Source: Bugula neritina
Lineage: Eukaryota; Bryozoa; Gymnolaemata; Cheilostomatida; Bugulidae
Assembly: GCA_964035545.1 (NCBI GenBank)
Contig: OZ037765.1
Location: 28,818,004-28,882,003, forward strand
Direction of reading: 5' to 3'
Length of the DNA: 64,000 nt
The notes below the pieces were generated by a model, which saw only the letters and a program-made list of their open reading frames with translations, was not told the origin of the DNA and did not search any database. The stretch's first letter is position 1. Every line of letters starts with the position of its first letter. The position numbers and the translations under genes were made by a program. This document shows, in pieces, positions 60,375-64,000 of the stretch.

Positions 60375-61053
60375 TATTAAATATATTATGCACCCATTAA
60401 ATGCATATGTAAGACACACAGGATATGAGCTATTGACTTGCATTGACTATTCACCACTTAATTTTAATTGTCTCTTCCTGTTTTTTTTTATAATTTTCCT
60501 GTTCTCCTTAGTATTGTCTTTATAATTTTTTTCTTTTATATTTATGATTTCTAGTTGAAACATTTTATATATCCGTCCAGTGTCTTATTTGTATATGCTT
60601 TTACCATTCCTTCCATTATTTCATACTTTTAATATTGTATTACCACTTATTAAGTTTCATAAATTAATTTTTATCCATTCTATAATAATTATATACAGTC
60701 ATTTCCAATACATTAACAGCATTTCAATGCATATATTATTGTAACATCTCCATATTATATGCAATTTTTTTAACATCTACAAAAAAATTCACCAAAAATG
60801 TGATATTTATAGTATGTTGTTATATTTTATATTTACATCAATGTAGTAATATAGCAAACTTACACACTGAAATTATTGCGTTGGTTGTATTAAAAATGAC
60901 TACTACCTAGTATAGCTAGTAACACTCCACACTAAGTTAGTAAACAGTAAAAGTAAAGACACACATATGTATAAAATATGCATATTATAAGGTAGAGGGT
61001 GTATAGCTGCGAAGGTACATCTTTCTGTATACACGGTGTGGAGTATGTAAAAG
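60375..61053. other. Intergenic spacer between convergent DCDC1 and DARS1 genes
   Basis: 0.7 kb, strongly AT-rich, holding the two 3' UTRs. ATTAAA at 60376 and 60396 may serve DCDC1; no canonical signal was found for either gene. Confidence 0.6.
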
Positions 61054-63834
<2,781 letters not shown>

Positions 63835-64000
63835 CTGAAAGCGTATAAAACACAATTTACTGTGCAATGAGTTTTCATCAACCAAAACTATTTCAAAGTA
63901 AAACATTCTCAAATAGTTGACATTTCAGTAAATTTAGTAAAATATTGTAAAATTTGGTCAAATGTCATTACACACTCTACACAGCAAAGTTTAGAGCACT

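Overview
This is a 64 kb piece of an animal nuclear genome. It is AT-rich, its genes are split by many short to medium GT-AG introns, and it carries LTR, DNA-transposon and SINE insertions plus microsatellites and minisatellites. The gene set (nurim, an ETS factor, AP-2 alpha, a DCDC1-type multi-doublecortin protein, cytosolic AspRS) fits an invertebrate bilaterian. DCDC1-type genes are typical of animals with motile cilia, so a lophotrochozoan or similar lineage is more likely than an insect or nematode; that is inference. I cannot name the species.

Layout. 1-4431: a very young LTR retrotransposon (gag-protease-integrase, reverse transcriptase deleted) with a 5-bp target duplication, lying in sense inside an intron of the next gene. 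4605-7041 (+): last two coding exons of nurim. 9147-12683 (+): complete six-exon gene for a small, divergent ETS factor; its intron 3 holds a 21-bp minisatellite built on TGACTCA. 12684-16050: no gene recognised. 16051-31988 (-): complete 19-exon gene for the AP-2 clathrin adaptor alpha subunit (942 aa), with a hAT-like MITE in intron 1 and minisatellites in other introns. 31989-36101: spacer between two divergently transcribed genes, containing a long degenerate hexamer-periodic tract. 36102-60374 (+): 36 coding exons for a DCDC1-like protein of about 2039 aa with six doublecortin folds and two beta-trefoils. One doublecortin fold carries a histidine-rich exon and another is interrupted by a farnesoic-acid-O-methyltransferase-like (FAMeT) domain. 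Its introns hold a decayed 3.2 kb inverted-repeat DNA transposon, a short TA-flanked MITE and a tRNA-derived SINE. 61054-63834 (-): last four coding exons of cytosolic aspartyl-tRNA synthetase; the gene continues beyond the right edge.

The genes do not form a pathway. AP-2 alpha works in clathrin endocytosis, DCDC1 on microtubules, nurim in the inner nuclear membrane, AspRS in translation. The exon models were built by hand from reading frame, splice sites and remembered family alignments. Intron phases close exactly in every joined model, which is the main support for them. The observations most worth checking are the FAMeT domain inside a doublecortin fold, the histidine-rich doublecortin exon, the RT-less but recently inserted LTR element, the TGACTCA array in the ETS gene, and the decayed transposon gene in DCDC1 intron 13.
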